Shown piece after piece: positions 19,051 to 27,325 of a stretch of DNA of 42,523 nucleotides. Both the position numbers and the translations under genes were made by a program. This stretch comes from an uncultured Pseudomonadota bacterium. GTDB taxonomy: Bacteria; Pseudomonadota; Gammaproteobacteria; Burkholderiales; Methylophilaceae. The notes under the pieces were generated by a model that searched no databases, was not told the DNA's origin, and saw only the letters and a program-made list of their open reading frames with translations. Within the stretch, counting starts at the first letter, position 1; every line of letters begins with the position of its first letter. The stretch is taken from contig CAILXF010000052.1 in NCBI GenBank assembly GCA_903838125.1, positions 1 to 42,523 on the forward strand. The letters are read 5' to 3'.

Positions 19051-19102
19051 ATCATGCTTAACTTTAGATTAAATATATCATGCTTAACTTTATGTTAAAT
19101 AT
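19051..19102. repeat. Tandem duplication of a 26-bp unit
   Basis: Copies at 19051-19076 and 19077-19102 are identical at 24 of 26 positions; only bases 17 and 18 differ. Each begins ATCATGCTTAACTTTA and ends TTAAATAT. The second copy contains the inverted repeat TTAAC-TTTAT-GTTAA. It lies 70 bp upstream of the TPR lipoprotein start, in promoter distance. Confidence 0.85.
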
Positions 19103-19171
19103 ATATGGGTATGCAGTCAGCTTTTTAGTTACCTCAAATAACCACCCCTTTTAAAATCATTAAAAAAACAT

Positions 19172-20944
19172 ATGCGACTAAATACCTCATCAGCACCAAT
19201 TAACGATTCCATTAAAAAACAAACGCGCACCTACTTGCGCTCAGCATTAGGCAAAACTATGCTAGCCGCGTGCATCTCGCTAGGCGTTCTAAGCCTCAGT
19301 GCTTGCGCCACTAATGATAAGCTCAAACGAGCTGATATTAACGTCTCTACTATAGAAAAAAACGACCTCAGCAGTGACTTTATTTACAAGTATTTAGTAG
19401 GTGAAGTTGCCGGACAGCGTGGCGACTTGGTAGCCTCAGCGAGCATCTTTTACGAATTAGCCAAAACAGAAAGAGACCCTCGTTTGGCCGAGCGTGCGGC
19501 CAAAATTGCCGTATATGCCAACATTCCAAGCCTAGCCATCCCAGCAGTTAAGCTATGGTCTGAACTTGACCCCGCGTCAACTGAAGCCCAGCAAGCCGTT
19601 AGTGAAATGCTCATTGCCACTGGCAAGCTCAAAGACACCGAGCCATTCTTAGCTAAATTATTGGTCAAAGAAGAAACTAGGGCGGGTGGATTTTTATACT
19701 TAAATGTTTTGCTGAGTAGAAGTAGCGATAAAGCAGGCATATTGAGCTTGGTACAATCCCTTGCATCACCTTACCCAAAATTAGCCGAAGCACATTTTGC
19801 GGTTGCTCAATCTGCGTGGTCAGCGGGTCAAGATGAACTCGCACTAGAAGCGCTTAATACCACAGAAAAACTTAAACCAGGCTGGTCTATTGCAGCATTA
19901 CTTAAGGGTCAAATTTTATTCGGAAAATCGCCACAAGCAGCATTGGAGTTTTATCAAAACTTTCTTAAGCAAAACCCAACTGCCAATGAAGTCCGCATTA
20001 ATCTGGCTAAGCTTTTGGTGAGCCAAAAACGCTATGCCGAAGCCAAAAAAGAATATCCGTTAATTATTAAAAATGCGAATAAAAGTCCAGACGTATCGGC
20101 AATCTTAGGCTTACTATCCTATCAATCTAGTGATTATGTCGCTGCGCAAATCTACTTTCAGCAAGCATTAGACTTGGATTTCAAAGATGTTGATCAACTT
20201 TACATTTATCTTGCGCAAACAGCAGAAAAGCTCAACCATGATGACGTAGCGTTAAGCTGGTATAGCAAGGTACAGAGTGGCACCCACTATCTGGAAGCAC
20301 AAATCGATTTGGCGAATGTGATTGCTCGCACACAATCTGTCGATAAGGCTATTGAAAAACTAGACGCTCTAGAGGACCTCAATACCGAGCAACAGATTAT
20401 TGTGATTCAGGCACAAGCCGGCCTACTAGGCAAAGTGAAACGAGACCAAGAAGCATTTGATTTGCTGGAAAAAGCCGTTGCAAACCTACCCAATACCGCA
20501 GAATTAGTTTATGACTATGCTTTAGCGGCAGAGCGTTTACAAAAGTACGATATTTTAGAGTCTGAACTGCGTAAAGCCATTAGCGCAAAACCTGACTTTT
20601 CTGCTGCCTATAATGCACTAGGCTATTCATTTGCTGACCGCAATATTCGGCTAGATGAAGCCATTAAATTAATAGAAAAGGCGTTAAGCTTAAGTCCGAA
20701 CGACCATTACATTTTGGATAGTCTAGGTTGGGCCTATTATCGCAAAGGCAATTTAGACAAAGCCATCGATTATCTACAGCAAGCCTACAATTTCAATGCA
20801 GACCCTGAAATTGCAGCGCATTTAGGCGAAGTGCTGTGGCAAAAAGGGGCGCGCGAGGAGGCAGCCAAAATCTGGCGTGATGCATTGATTGCCAACCCTG
20901 AGAATGAAGTGCTGCTGACTACCAGCAACAAATTTAAATCTTAA
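19172..20944 (+). CDS. Tetratricopeptide repeat lipoprotein
   Basis: A 590-residue exported lipoprotein. After a charged N terminus, a hydrophobic stretch (about 30-41) ends in the lipobox LSAC with Cys45 as the lipidation site. The rest is helical repeats. Clear TPR units near the C terminus include AAYNALGYSFADRNIRLDEAI, split by the loop, then DSLGWAYYRKGNLDKAIDYL and AAHLGEVLWQKGAREEAAKIW. It lies 14 bp upstream of lolB; this pairing upstream of lolB-ispE is common in betaproteobacteria. A role as an outer-membrane scaffold is inferred. No Shine-Dalgarno is obvious, and a shorter start at the internal Met30 would keep the lipobox, so the exact start is uncertain. Confidence 0.9.
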   Translation: MRLNTSSAPINDSIKKQTRTYLRSALGKTMLAACISLGVLSLSACATNDKLKRADINVSTIEKNDLSSDFIYKYLVGEVAGQRGDLVASASIFYELAKTERDPRLAERAAKIAVYANIPSLAIPAVKLWSELDPASTEAQQAVSEMLIATGKLKDTEPFLAKLLVKEETRAGGFLYLNVLLSRSSDKAGILSLVQSLASPYPKLAEAHFAVAQSAWSAGQDELALEALNTTEKLKPGWSIAALLKGQILFGKSPQAALEFYQNFLKQNPTANEVRINLAKLLVSQKRYAEAKKEYPLIIKNANKSPDVSAILGLLSYQSSDYVAAQIYFQQALDLDFKDVDQLYIYLAQTAEKLNHDDVALSWYSKVQSGTHYLEAQIDLANVIARTQSVDKAIEKLDALEDLNTEQQIIVIQAQAGLLGKVKRDQEAFDLLEKAVANLPNTAELVYDYALAAERLQKYDILESELRKAISAKPDFSAAYNALGYSFADRNIRLDEAIKLIEKALSLSPNDHYILDSLGWAYYRKGNLDKAIDYLQQAYNFNADPEIAAHLGEVLWQKGAREEAAKIWRDALIANPENEVLLTTSNKFKS

Positions 20945-20958
20945 TTCATTCATCAAGT

Positions 20959-21573
20959 ATGTATTTAGCCCGTATCAGCCTTGTGTTTGCTTGTGTTGTA
21001 CTTATGCAAGGCTGCGCCAGCATTCCAGCGACCAAAAGTGTAGATCAGCGCCAAGCCCAAGCACTATATCAACAACATTTACAAAACAACGCTAGCATTG
21101 AGTCATTCAGCCTACAAGCCAGGATTGGCGTACAGACGGAGGGTAAGGGATTTTCAGGTAGCCTGCATTGGCAACACGATACCAACCATGACGAAATTGC
21201 ACTTTTCTCTCCCCTTGGGGGGCAAGTTGCTAGCATGCAAAAGAATGCAGATGGCATCACACTGACCGACGCTAATGGTCACATACAGACGGCTACCGAC
21301 GCAGAAACCTTAACCCAAAATCTGTTGGGTTGGCGACTTCCATTACAAGGACTTGCCGACTGGGCATTGGGGCGACCTCACAGCATACCGATTCAGGCCA
21401 TAAGCTTGGATGACCGCGGCTTAATAACAAGCTTACAGCAAGATGACTGGCTAATTAGTTATGACCACTATAGCGAGCAAAATGGACATCTGCTGCCAAG
21501 TAAAATGGTACTGCACAGTAAAAAATTAACCCTCAAAATACTCATTGACGATTGGTACATTCCTAGCCATTAA
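20959..21573 (+). CDS. lolB: Outer membrane lipoprotein LolB
   Basis: Receives lipoproteins from the periplasmic carrier LolA and inserts them in the outer membrane. The 204 residues begin with a lipoprotein signal peptide whose lipobox is LMQGC, with Cys19. The mature part shows the LolB pattern: FSLQARIGVQTEGKGFSGSL with the SGSLHW strand, the loop GGQVASMQ, LLGWRLPLQGLADWALGRP, and a C-terminal LKILIDDWYIP. Position between a TPR lipoprotein and, further on, ispE agrees with the usual neighbourhood. The gene lnt for lipoprotein N-acylation is also in this window. Confidence 0.94.
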   Translation: MYLARISLVFACVVLMQGCASIPATKSVDQRQAQALYQQHLQNNASIESFSLQARIGVQTEGKGFSGSLHWQHDTNHDEIALFSPLGGQVASMQKNADGITLTDANGHIQTATDAETLTQNLLGWRLPLQGLADWALGRPHSIPIQAISLDDRGLITSLQQDDWLISYDHYSEQNGHLLPSKMVLHSKKLTLKILIDDWYIPSH

Positions 21574-21626
21574 AGTCAGCTACAATTCGCATTGCGTTTA
21601 ACTATCTAAAAAGATTAAGGTCAGTC

Positions 21627-22016
21627 ATGAATGCTTACGCCATGCGCGCATTAAAATATTTCCTAGGGTTGATGTTGTTAGCTTTGTGCTTCTTGGCTTT
21701 GTATACCTGGGGCAGTTTGACTTGGGTGTACTCTTCAGGCGAGCGCGCAGGCTATGTGCAAAAGTTCTCCAACAAGGGCTATTTATGTAAAACCTGGGAA
21801 GGCGAGCTTATCTTAGTCTCAATGCCAGGCACTCAAGCCGAGAAATTTCAATTTACAGTGCGTGATGACAACGTCGCAAAGAAAATAAATGCCTCTATGG
21901 GCAAGCGCGTCAAAGTAGACTACAAAGAACATAAAGGCATCCCATCCACCTGCTTTGGCGAAACCTCTTACTTTGTTGAAAATATTCAGGTGCTACAAAA
22001 TCAAAGTAATGATTAA
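21627..22016 (+). CDS. Small membrane-anchored protein of unknown function
   Basis: I do not recognise a characterised family. The 129 residues have one N-terminal membrane helix (about 10-35, rich in Leu) and then a soluble, probably periplasmic, domain of about 90 residues. That domain contains GYVQKFSNKGYLCKTWEGEL, two cysteines (one in YLCKTW, one in PSTCFGE) that could form a disulphide, and basic patches (KRVKVDYKEHKG). Proteins of this appearance occur across Proteobacteria as conserved hypotheticals. It sits between lolB and greB in the same direction, with intergenic gaps of 53 and 19 bp. Confidence 0.75.
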   Translation: MNAYAMRALKYFLGLMLLALCFLALYTWGSLTWVYSSGERAGYVQKFSNKGYLCKTWEGELILVSMPGTQAEKFQFTVRDDNVAKKINASMGKRVKVDYKEHKGIPSTCFGETSYFVENIQVLQNQSND

Positions 22017-22035
22017 TCAATGCCAGTAAAAAGCT

Positions 22036-22548
22036 ATGGCTGATCAAAAAAACTACATTACGCCACAAGGCCACGCCCGCATAGAGGCGGAGTTTCAGCA
22101 GTTACTCAAAGTTGAGCGGCCAGAAGTTGTTCGAGTCGTTTCATGGGCTGCAGGCAACGGCGATCGAAGCGAAAATGGTGACTACATTTACGGTAAGAGA
22201 CGCTTACGCCAAATCGATGGCCGCTTACGATTTTTAATGCAACGCATGGATGCCGCGGTGATTGTGGACCCAGCAAGCCAACAAGGTTTAGAAAAAGTAT
22301 TTTTCGGCGCCTGGGTCACCTTATTTGCGCTAAAAGACAATAGCGAGCATACCTACCGCATCGTTGGTCAAGATGAACTGGAACCTTCACTAGGTTATAT
22401 CAGCTGGGTTTCACCTTTGGCACGCGCCATGCTAGGCAAACAAATAGGCGATGTCATTAAAGTCATTGCACCAGCAGGTGAAGAGCAGTATGAAATCATC
22501 GGGGTGCAGTATGAAGCACCCGATGTCCCAGCCCAGCAACCTAAGTGA
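22036..22548 (+). CDS. greB: Transcription elongation factor GreB
   Basis: Rescues backtracked RNA polymerase by stimulating cleavage of the nascent transcript. The 170 residues show the GreA/GreB plan: an N-terminal coiled coil (about 10-80, including NYITPQGHARIEAEFQQLL and the tip GNGDRSENGDYIYGKRRLR, whose acidic residues reach the active site) and a C-terminal FKBP-like domain (VGQDELEPSLGYISWVSPLARAML read in two parts, then GDVIKVIAPAGEEQYEI). The YIYGKRRLR form of the tip favours GreB over GreA. The stop overlaps the ATG of earP (TGATG). Confidence 0.93.
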   Translation: MADQKNYITPQGHARIEAEFQQLLKVERPEVVRVVSWAAGNGDRSENGDYIYGKRRLRQIDGRLRFLMQRMDAAVIVDPASQQGLEKVFFGAWVTLFALKDNSEHTYRIVGQDELEPSLGYISWVSPLARAMLGKQIGDVIKVIAPAGEEQYEIIGVQYEAPDVPAQQPK

Positions 22549-23732
22549 TGGCTAAAACCCATCACTGGGACGTGTTTTGCCGTGTAGTCGACAATTATGG
22601 CGACATAGGCATATGTTGGCGCTTAAGTCAGCAACTAGTGCACGAACATGGCTTGCAGGTGCGCCTATTTATTGATGACATAGTTGCCGCGCGGCATCTC
22701 ATTTCCAAGCTAGACTTGAACCAAACGTCTCAAATGATCAATGGTGTGGAAATTTGTCCTTGGCCTAAAATAAGCGTTACGCCCGCGCAAGTTGTTATTG
22801 CAACCTTTGGTTGCGAACTACCGGAAACCTACAGCCATCAGTTAGCAGGCCATCAGAGCATTTGGATTAACCTAGAATATCTTTCTGCCGAAACCTGGGT
22901 AAGCGACTTTCATGCCCAAATTTCACCGCAACCTGCGCTTGGCATTAATAAGCACTTCTTCTTTCCAGGCTTTTTTCCTGATACTGGAGGCTTGTTACGT
23001 GAGCACCATCTACTTGCAACGCGCGATGCGTTTTTAGGCTCTGTAGAGAAACAGGCTGATTTTTGGCAACACTTGGGGTTAGGTCATTTAAACCTAGACA
23101 ATGCCATCAAAATATCCTTATTTTGCTATCCACAAGCCAATATTCGTAACCTATGTGTAGCTTTGGCTAGCGTTGAGAAAACCATCCATGTTGTCATGCC
23201 TTTTAATGGAGACATTAGCCAATGGTCCACCTCGTTCGCCGACTTTACGCAAACGGAAATTGGTGCTAATCGCTGGCTACTGCAACAAGGTAATCTTAAC
23301 GTGCATTTGATCCCATTTTTAAGTCAAGCTGACTACGATCATTTACTGTGGGCGTGTGATTTCAATTTTGTCCGCGGTGAAGATAGCTGGATACGTGCAA
23401 TTTGGGCCGGAAAACCATTTATATGGCAGCCCTACTGGCAAGCCGATGCGGTTCATATCAAAAAAATGCAGGCCTTTTTAGCGGTTTATGCTGAACACGC
23501 AAATGTAGATATGCAGCATTTATTGAGCAGCGCATCCCTCGCTTGGTCGACTGGCACCCCCGGCCAATACAGTATGACTAATCCAGATCAGGTGGTATGG
23601 CAAAGCTTCATAAATCAACTGCCCGCCTTACACGCATATGCCCAGCATCAAGCCCACACCCTAGCGCAACAGTCTGACCTAGCAACTAAGCTAGTGATTT
23701 TTAGTGAGAATTTAAGGAATAGTCAGGTATAA
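22548..23732 (+). CDS. earP: EF-P arginine rhamnosyltransferase EarP
   Basis: Inverting glycosyltransferase that transfers rhamnose from dTDP-rhamnose to Arg32 of EF-P. The 394 residues open with WDVFCRVVDNYGDIGICWRL; its two aspartates (D15 and D19 in this numbering) correspond to the catalytic region defined in EarP. The C-terminal nucleotide-binding part has FNFVRGEDSWIRAIWAGKPF and IWQPYWQ, also typical. The ATG at 22548 was chosen over an in-frame GTG at 22545 because it gives the shorter N terminus seen in relatives and a standard TGATG overlap with greB. efp follows 77 bp downstream and encodes Arg32, so enzyme and substrate are adjacent. Confidence 0.95.
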   Translation: MAKTHHWDVFCRVVDNYGDIGICWRLSQQLVHEHGLQVRLFIDDIVAARHLISKLDLNQTSQMINGVEICPWPKISVTPAQVVIATFGCELPETYSHQLAGHQSIWINLEYLSAETWVSDFHAQISPQPALGINKHFFFPGFFPDTGGLLREHHLLATRDAFLGSVEKQADFWQHLGLGHLNLDNAIKISLFCYPQANIRNLCVALASVEKTIHVVMPFNGDISQWSTSFADFTQTEIGANRWLLQQGNLNVHLIPFLSQADYDHLLWACDFNFVRGEDSWIRAIWAGKPFIWQPYWQADAVHIKKMQAFLAVYAEHANVDMQHLLSSASLAWSTGTPGQYSMTNPDQVVWQSFINQLPALHAYAQHQAHTLAQQSDLATKLVIFSENLRNSQV

Positions 23733-23733
23733 T
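23728..23733 (+). promoter_or_regulatory. Candidate -10 element for efp
   Basis: A perfect TATAAT overlaps the earP stop and is followed by a GC-rich stretch (GCGCGGC), 76 bp before the efp start. No good -35 hexamer is seen at 16-18 bp spacing, so the call is weak. Confidence 0.35.
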
Positions 23734-23809
23734 GCGCGGCTTTAGCGTGCTTAATATGTTTATCAACACGCATGAAATTTAACTAACACTTAATTTAGCA
23801 AGGCAACCT

Positions 23810-24370
23810 ATGAAAACAGCACAAGAACTCCGCGTTGGTAACGTGATCATGATTGGTAGCGACCCGCTCGTTATCGTTAAAGCAGAATACAACAAATCAG
23901 GCCGTACTTCAGCTGTAGTTAAAATGAAGTTCAAAAACCTACTGACTGAAGCGCCTAGCGAAAGCATTTATAACGCTGGCGACAAATTTGAATTAGTTGT
24001 GCTTGAGAAGAAAGAAGTGACTTACTCATACTTTGCTGACCCATCTTATGTCTTTATGGACGCTGACTACAATCAATTTGATGTTGACGGCGAATATATG
24101 ACTGACGTACTTCCGTACCTTGAAGACGGTATGCCAGTGGATATCCGTTTTTACAATGAAAAGCCAATCTCTGTAGAGTTACCTAACTCTGTGGTGCGAG
24201 AAATTACTTATACTGAGCCAGCGGTTAAAGGCGACACCTCAGGTAAAGTAATGAAACCAGCTAAAATTGCCTCTGGCTTTGAAATTCCAGTGCCATTGTT
24301 TTGTAGCACAGGTGACAAGATTGAAATTGATACCCGCACTGGCGAATACAGAAACCGTGTATTGAAATAA
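23810..24370 (+). CDS. efp: Translation elongation factor P (EarP-type, Arg32)
   Basis: Binds between the P and E sites and relieves ribosome stalling at polyproline stretches. The 186 residues give three beta-barrel domains: KOW-like domain 1 (about 1-62), domain 2 (about 68-128) and domain 3, ending [17 protein letters not shown]. The modification loop reads [11 protein letters not shown] with Arg at position 32, where EpmA-dependent EF-Ps have Lys34. This Arg is the residue rhamnosylated by EarP, whose gene lies just upstream. The Shine-Dalgarno is weak (AAGGCAA). A strong terminator follows. Confidence 0.98.
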   Translation: MKTAQELRVGNVIMIGSDPLVIVKAEYNKSGRTSAVVKMKFKNLLTEAPSESIYNAGDKFELVVLEKKEVTYSYFADPSYVFMDADYNQFDVDGEYMTDVLPYLEDGMPVDIRFYNEKPISVELPNSVVREITYTEPAVKGDTSGKVMKPAKIASGFEIPVPLFCSTGDKIEIDTRTGEYRNRVLK

Positions 24371-24392
24371 GCTTAAGACGTATCGTTGTTAC

Positions 24393-24420
24393 AAAAAAAG
24401 AGCCGTGGGCTCTTTTTTTT
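24393..24420 (+). terminator. Rho-independent terminator of efp
   Basis: A 12-bp stem (24393-24404 with 24408-24419, core GAGCC/GGCTC) with a 3-base loop GTG is followed by a long T run. It starts 23 bp after the efp stop. Confidence 0.93.
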
Positions 24421-24470
24421 CGACTAGAGGCATGGGCTGATACTCAGAACAATATGTTAAAATTAAAGCC

Positions 24471-25355
24471 ATGAAAGGCTTTCATTCATTCCTAGCACCC
24501 GCAAAGATCAATCTATTTTTGCACATCACAGGTCAGCGTGCTGATGGTTACCATCTACTACAAACCGTTTTCTGCCTACTAGATTTTTACGACACGATTC
24601 ACCTCAAGCCGACTTCTAGCAACCTTATCAAGCGCGTGAATGAAGTTACTGGCGTGCCTGAGGCGCAAGATTTATGCATACGTGCAGCCAAGCTATTACA
24701 GCAATACACAAAGTGCGCCATGGGGGTGGAAATTGCGGTTGAAAAGAATATCCCTATGGGTGGTGGCTTAGGTGGGGGTAGCTCAGATGCTGCTACTGTG
24801 TTATTAGCCTTAAATCGCTTGTGGCAACTCAATTTAAGCCGTCAGGAACTGATGGCACTAGGCTTGCAATTAGGTGCAGATGTGCCCGTTTTTATATTTG
24901 GCAAAAATGCTTGGGCTGAGGGCGTAGGAGAACAATTGCAAAGCATAGCATTACATGAGGCTTACTATGTGGTGCTGACACCTGATGCTCATGTTTCAAC
25001 ACAGCAAATATTTGCCAATAAGCAATTGACAAAAAACTCGATTCCTAAGACAATGTCGGACTTTTCAGGGATGGCTAAATCAAGTTCTGGAAATACAGCC
25101 TTAGGTAATATTAATGCTGCATTTACAAACCAACTTGAACAGGTCGTTTGCAAAGAATATCCTCCAGTTTTAGCCTGCTTGACTTGGCTTAAGAAATTTG
25201 GTGATGCGCGTATGAGCGGTTCTGGTGCTTCAGTGTTTTTAGAAGTAGCGACTGCGAATATTGCAACTGAAATATGCGATCAAAAACCTAATGATGTACG
25301 GGGTTTTGTAGCAAAAGGGTTGAGTCAGCACCCTTTGTTTGAATACTGCAGTTAA
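24471..25355 (+). CDS. ispE: 4-diphosphocytidyl-2-C-methyl-D-erythritol kinase
   Basis: ATP-dependent kinase of the MEP pathway that makes the isoprenoid precursors IPP and DMAPP, used among other things for the ubiquinone side chain. The 294 residues belong to the GHMP kinases. Motif 1 is PAKINLFLHITGQRADGYH near the N terminus, the phosphate-binding loop PMGGGLGGGSSDAA lies at about 91-104, and the C-terminal motif is RMSGSGASVF. In most betaproteobacteria ispE directly follows lolB; here greB-earP-efp and a small gene lie between them. tRNA-Gln and prs follow, as usual. Confidence 0.96.
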   Translation: MKGFHSFLAPAKINLFLHITGQRADGYHLLQTVFCLLDFYDTIHLKPTSSNLIKRVNEVTGVPEAQDLCIRAAKLLQQYTKCAMGVEIAVEKNIPMGGGLGGGSSDAATVLLALNRLWQLNLSRQELMALGLQLGADVPVFIFGKNAWAEGVGEQLQSIALHEAYYVVLTPDAHVSTQQIFANKQLTKNSIPKTMSDFSGMAKSSSGNTALGNINAAFTNQLEQVVCKEYPPVLACLTWLKKFGDARMSGSGASVFLEVATANIATEICDQKPNDVRGFVAKGLSQHPLFEYCS

Positions 25356-25385
25356 ATGTAAGATTTAAACTTGTTGATTATATAT

Positions 25386-25462
25386 TGGGGAGTCGCCAAG
25401 TTGGTTAAGGCACTGGGTTTTGATCCCAGCATCCGAAGGTTCGAGTCCTTCCTCCTCAGCCA
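25386..25462 (+). tRNA. tRNA-Gln (anticodon TTG)
   Basis: A 77-base cloverleaf with encoded CCA. Acceptor TGGGGAG pairs with CTCCTCA with one G-T wobble, and the discriminator is G. The D stem is GCC/GGC. The anticodon stem CTGGG/CCCAG holds the loop TTTTGAT with anticodon TTG. The T arm is GAAGG-TTCGAGT-CCTTC. The weak U1-A72 first pair is typical of tRNA-Gln. Position between ispE and prs is the standard betaproteobacterial arrangement. Confidence 0.97.
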
Positions 25463-25471
25463 AATTTTTGT

Positions 25472-25511
25472 AAAAGCGTGTAGATTTTGAAGATTTACAC
25501 GCTTTTGTTTT
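25472..25511 (+). terminator. Terminator after tRNA-Gln
   Basis: Perfect 11-bp arms, AAAAGCGTGTA (25472-25482) and TACACGCTTTT (25496-25506), enclose a 13-base loop and are followed by GTTTTT. Confidence 0.85.
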
Positions 25512-25570
25512 TAGTAAGCTTTTGTTGATAGTTTTAAGCAGGTACTACACCTCGCTTTATGGGGAATCAA

Positions 25571-26527
25571 ATGGCGGCGTCTAACGGCAACTTGATGGTC
25601 TTTACGGGCAATGCTAACCCGGTGCTTGCGCAAGAAGTTGCAACCCACCTAGGCATTGAACTTGGCCGCGCACATGTAGGTAGATTTAGCGATGGCGAAA
25701 TCACTGTAGAGTTACTTGAAAACGTACGCGGTCGCGACGTATTCGTGTTGCAATCAACAAGCCACCCCACCAACGACAGCCTAATGGAAGTAATGGTCAT
25801 GGTTGATGCGCTTCGTCGCTCATCTGCTGGTCGCATTACTGCTGCAATCCCCTACTTTGGATACTCACGTCAAGATCGCCGACCACGTTCAGCACGGGTT
25901 GCGATTACAGCAAAGGTAGTCGCCAACATGTTAACTGGCGTAGGCGTAAATCGCTTACTAACCATGGATTTGCACTCAGATCAAATCCAAGGCTTCTTTG
26001 ATATTCCTGTAGATAACATCTACGCAACACCGATTTTGTTGGCCGACTTATTGCTACAAAATCATGAGAATTTAATGGTCGTTTCACCTGATGTTGGCGG
26101 TGTAGTCCGTGCACGTGCATGTGCTAAACAACTAGGTTCCGATTTAGCCATTATCGATAAACGTCGCCCTAAGCCAAATGTAGCTAAGGTAATGAATATT
26201 ATCGGTGATGTAGCTGGCCGCACTTGTGTGATTATGGATGACATGGTCGATACCGCAAACACACTATGTGAAGCAGCCGCAGCCTTAAAGAAACATGGCG
26301 CCAAAAAAGTAGTGGCCTATGCCACACACCCAGTGTTATCGGGTAGCGCTTTTGAGCGTATTATGAACTCTGAATTAGATGAACTCGTCGTGACCAACAC
26401 CATTGCACTTGGTCCTGATTCTGCTAAATGTAAAAAAATTCGCCAATTAAGTGCGGCTGAATTATTAGCAGAAACGATACGTAGAATTAGCTGTGGCGAT
26501 TCTGTTTCTTCATTGTTTATGGACTAA
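25571..26527 (+). CDS. prs: Ribose-phosphate pyrophosphokinase (PRPP synthetase)
   Basis: Makes PRPP from ribose 5-phosphate and ATP for nucleotide, histidine and tryptophan synthesis. The protein (318 residues from this start) contains [17 protein letters not shown], the [16 protein letters not shown] segment, the catalytic flexible loop [16 protein letters not shown], and the PRPP-binding [12 protein letters not shown]. The second ATG (25571) was chosen because GGGGA (25561-25565) sits six bases upstream; the first in-frame ATG at 25559 has no good ribosome site and would add only MGNQ. It lies after tRNA-Gln and its terminator, so a promoter in 25507-25560 is likely. Confidence 0.96.
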   Translation: MAASNGNLMVFTGNANPVLAQEVATHLGIELGRAHVGRFSDGEITVELLENVRGRDVFVLQSTSHPTNDSLMEVMVMVDALRRSSAGRITAAIPYFGYSRQDRRPRSARVAITAKVVANMLTGVGVNRLLTMDLHSDQIQGFFDIPVDNIYATPILLADLLLQNHENLMVVSPDVGGVVRARACAKQLGSDLAIIDKRRPKPNVAKVMNIIGDVAGRTCVIMDDMVDTANTLCEAAAALKKHGAKKVVAYATHPVLSGSAFERIMNSELDELVVTNTIALGPDSAKCKKIRQLSAAELLAETIRRISCGDSVSSLFMD

Positions 26528-26557
26528 AACCAGATAACAAAGATTATGTTTTTAACC

Positions 26558-26586
26558 CTGCATACTGGTCGCGGTGTGCAGTCTTT
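26558..26586 (+). other. Hairpin in the prs-rplY gap
   Basis: Arms CTGCATAC (26558-26565) and GTGTGCAG (26574-26581) pair with one G-T wobble around an 8-base loop, followed by TCTTT. The T run is poor, so it may be a weak terminator of prs or a leader structure for rplY. Confidence 0.4.
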
Positions 26587-26622
26587 AGTGTAGTAAATAA
26601 GTAGTAAATTTAGGAGTAGCAA

Positions 26623-27246
26623 ATGTCTATCGAAATCAATGCAGTAATACGTGACTTAAAAGGTACGGGTGCGAGCCGCCGTCTACGTCGCGCGGGCACA
26701 GTTCCAGGTGTCGTTTATGGTGGTGGCAAAGAAGCCCTATCACTTGAAATTAACTATAAAGAGTTGTTTCTACAGTTTCGCCATGAAGCTTTCCACGCTT
26801 CAGTATTAACTCTTATTCTTGGTGGCAAGAAAGAAAACGTATTGTTACGTGACTTTCAAATGCACCCAGTTCGCAACACTATTCAACACATTGACTTTCA
26901 ACGTGTAAGTGCTACAGAAAAAATTCACGTTAAAGTGCCATTCCACTTTGTTAACGGCGATGTAGCTCCTGGCGTTAAAACTGGCGGCGGCATTGTAGCT
27001 CACGTGTTAACTGAAGCGGATGTAAGCTGTTTAGCTAAAGATTTGCCTGAGTTTATTGAAGTTGATCTTGGTGCATTAGAAATTGGTCAATCAGTTCACT
27101 TATCAGAAGTCAAATTGCCTAAAGGCGTTTCTTTTGTTCAACTAGCGCATAACAATGACACTGCGGTTGCATCTATTGCAAAAACCCGTGGCGGCGTTTC
27201 AGAAGCAGCTGATGAAGCAACTCCAGAAGCAACTCCAGAAGCTTAA
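26623..27246 (+). CDS. rplY: 50S ribosomal protein L25 (bL25, long CTC-type form)
   Basis: 5S rRNA-binding ribosomal protein. The 207 residues are the long form: an N-terminal L25 barrel (about 5-95, with GTGASRRLRRAGTVPGVVYG and MHPVRNTIQHIDFQRV) followed by the TL5/CTC-type beta domain (about 100-190). The C terminus ends in an acidic, repetitive EATPEATPEA tail, in which a 12-bp DNA unit (GCAACTCCAGAA) occurs twice in tandem. GGAG (26612-26615 region) provides a good ribosome site. The gene order prs-rplY-pth-ychF is conserved in betaproteobacteria. Confidence 0.97.
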   Translation: MSIEINAVIRDLKGTGASRRLRRAGTVPGVVYGGGKEALSLEINYKELFLQFRHEAFHASVLTLILGGKKENVLLRDFQMHPVRNTIQHIDFQRVSATEKIHVKVPFHFVNGDVAPGVKTGGGIVAHVLTEADVSCLAKDLPEFIEVDLGALEIGQSVHLSEVKLPKGVSFVQLAHNNDTAVASIAKTRGGVSEAADEATPEATPEA

Positions 27247-27275
27247 GTTTTAGTTAATTTAGCTTTGTAAAAAAT

Positions 27276-27309
27276 AACGCGCGCTTTATGATTAAGTGCG
27301 CGTTTTTTT
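27276..27309 (+). terminator. Rho-independent terminator of rplY
   Basis: An 11-bp stem (27276-27286 with 27294-27304, one G-T wobble, GC-rich core CGCGCGC) with a 7-base loop runs into a T tract. It lies just upstream of pth and makes a pth start at 27296 implausible. Confidence 0.9.
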
Positions 27310-27325
27310 ATTTACAGATAACTAT

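Larger units (their letters stand above)
18687..19171. other. 485-bp intergenic region between divergent ABC exporter and TPR lipoprotein genes
   Basis: I see no convincing gene here. The left part (18699-18780) holds imperfect 22-bp tandem repeats and the right part (19051-19102) a 26-bp tandem duplication. The middle (about 18790-19040) is AT-rich with scattered stops in all frames and no recognisable RNA. Promoters for both flanking genes must lie here, but none stands out. Confidence 0.7.

Noticed and set aside
20180-20200. GTTGATCAAC palindrome inside the TPR lipoprotein gene as a regulator site
   Set aside because: It is within coding sequence, lacks the four-base spacer of an FNR box, and encodes ordinary residues of the repeat protein.
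27296-27325. N-terminal extension of pth starting at 27296
   Set aside because: The start codon falls inside the stem of the rplY terminator and the added residues are not family-like.
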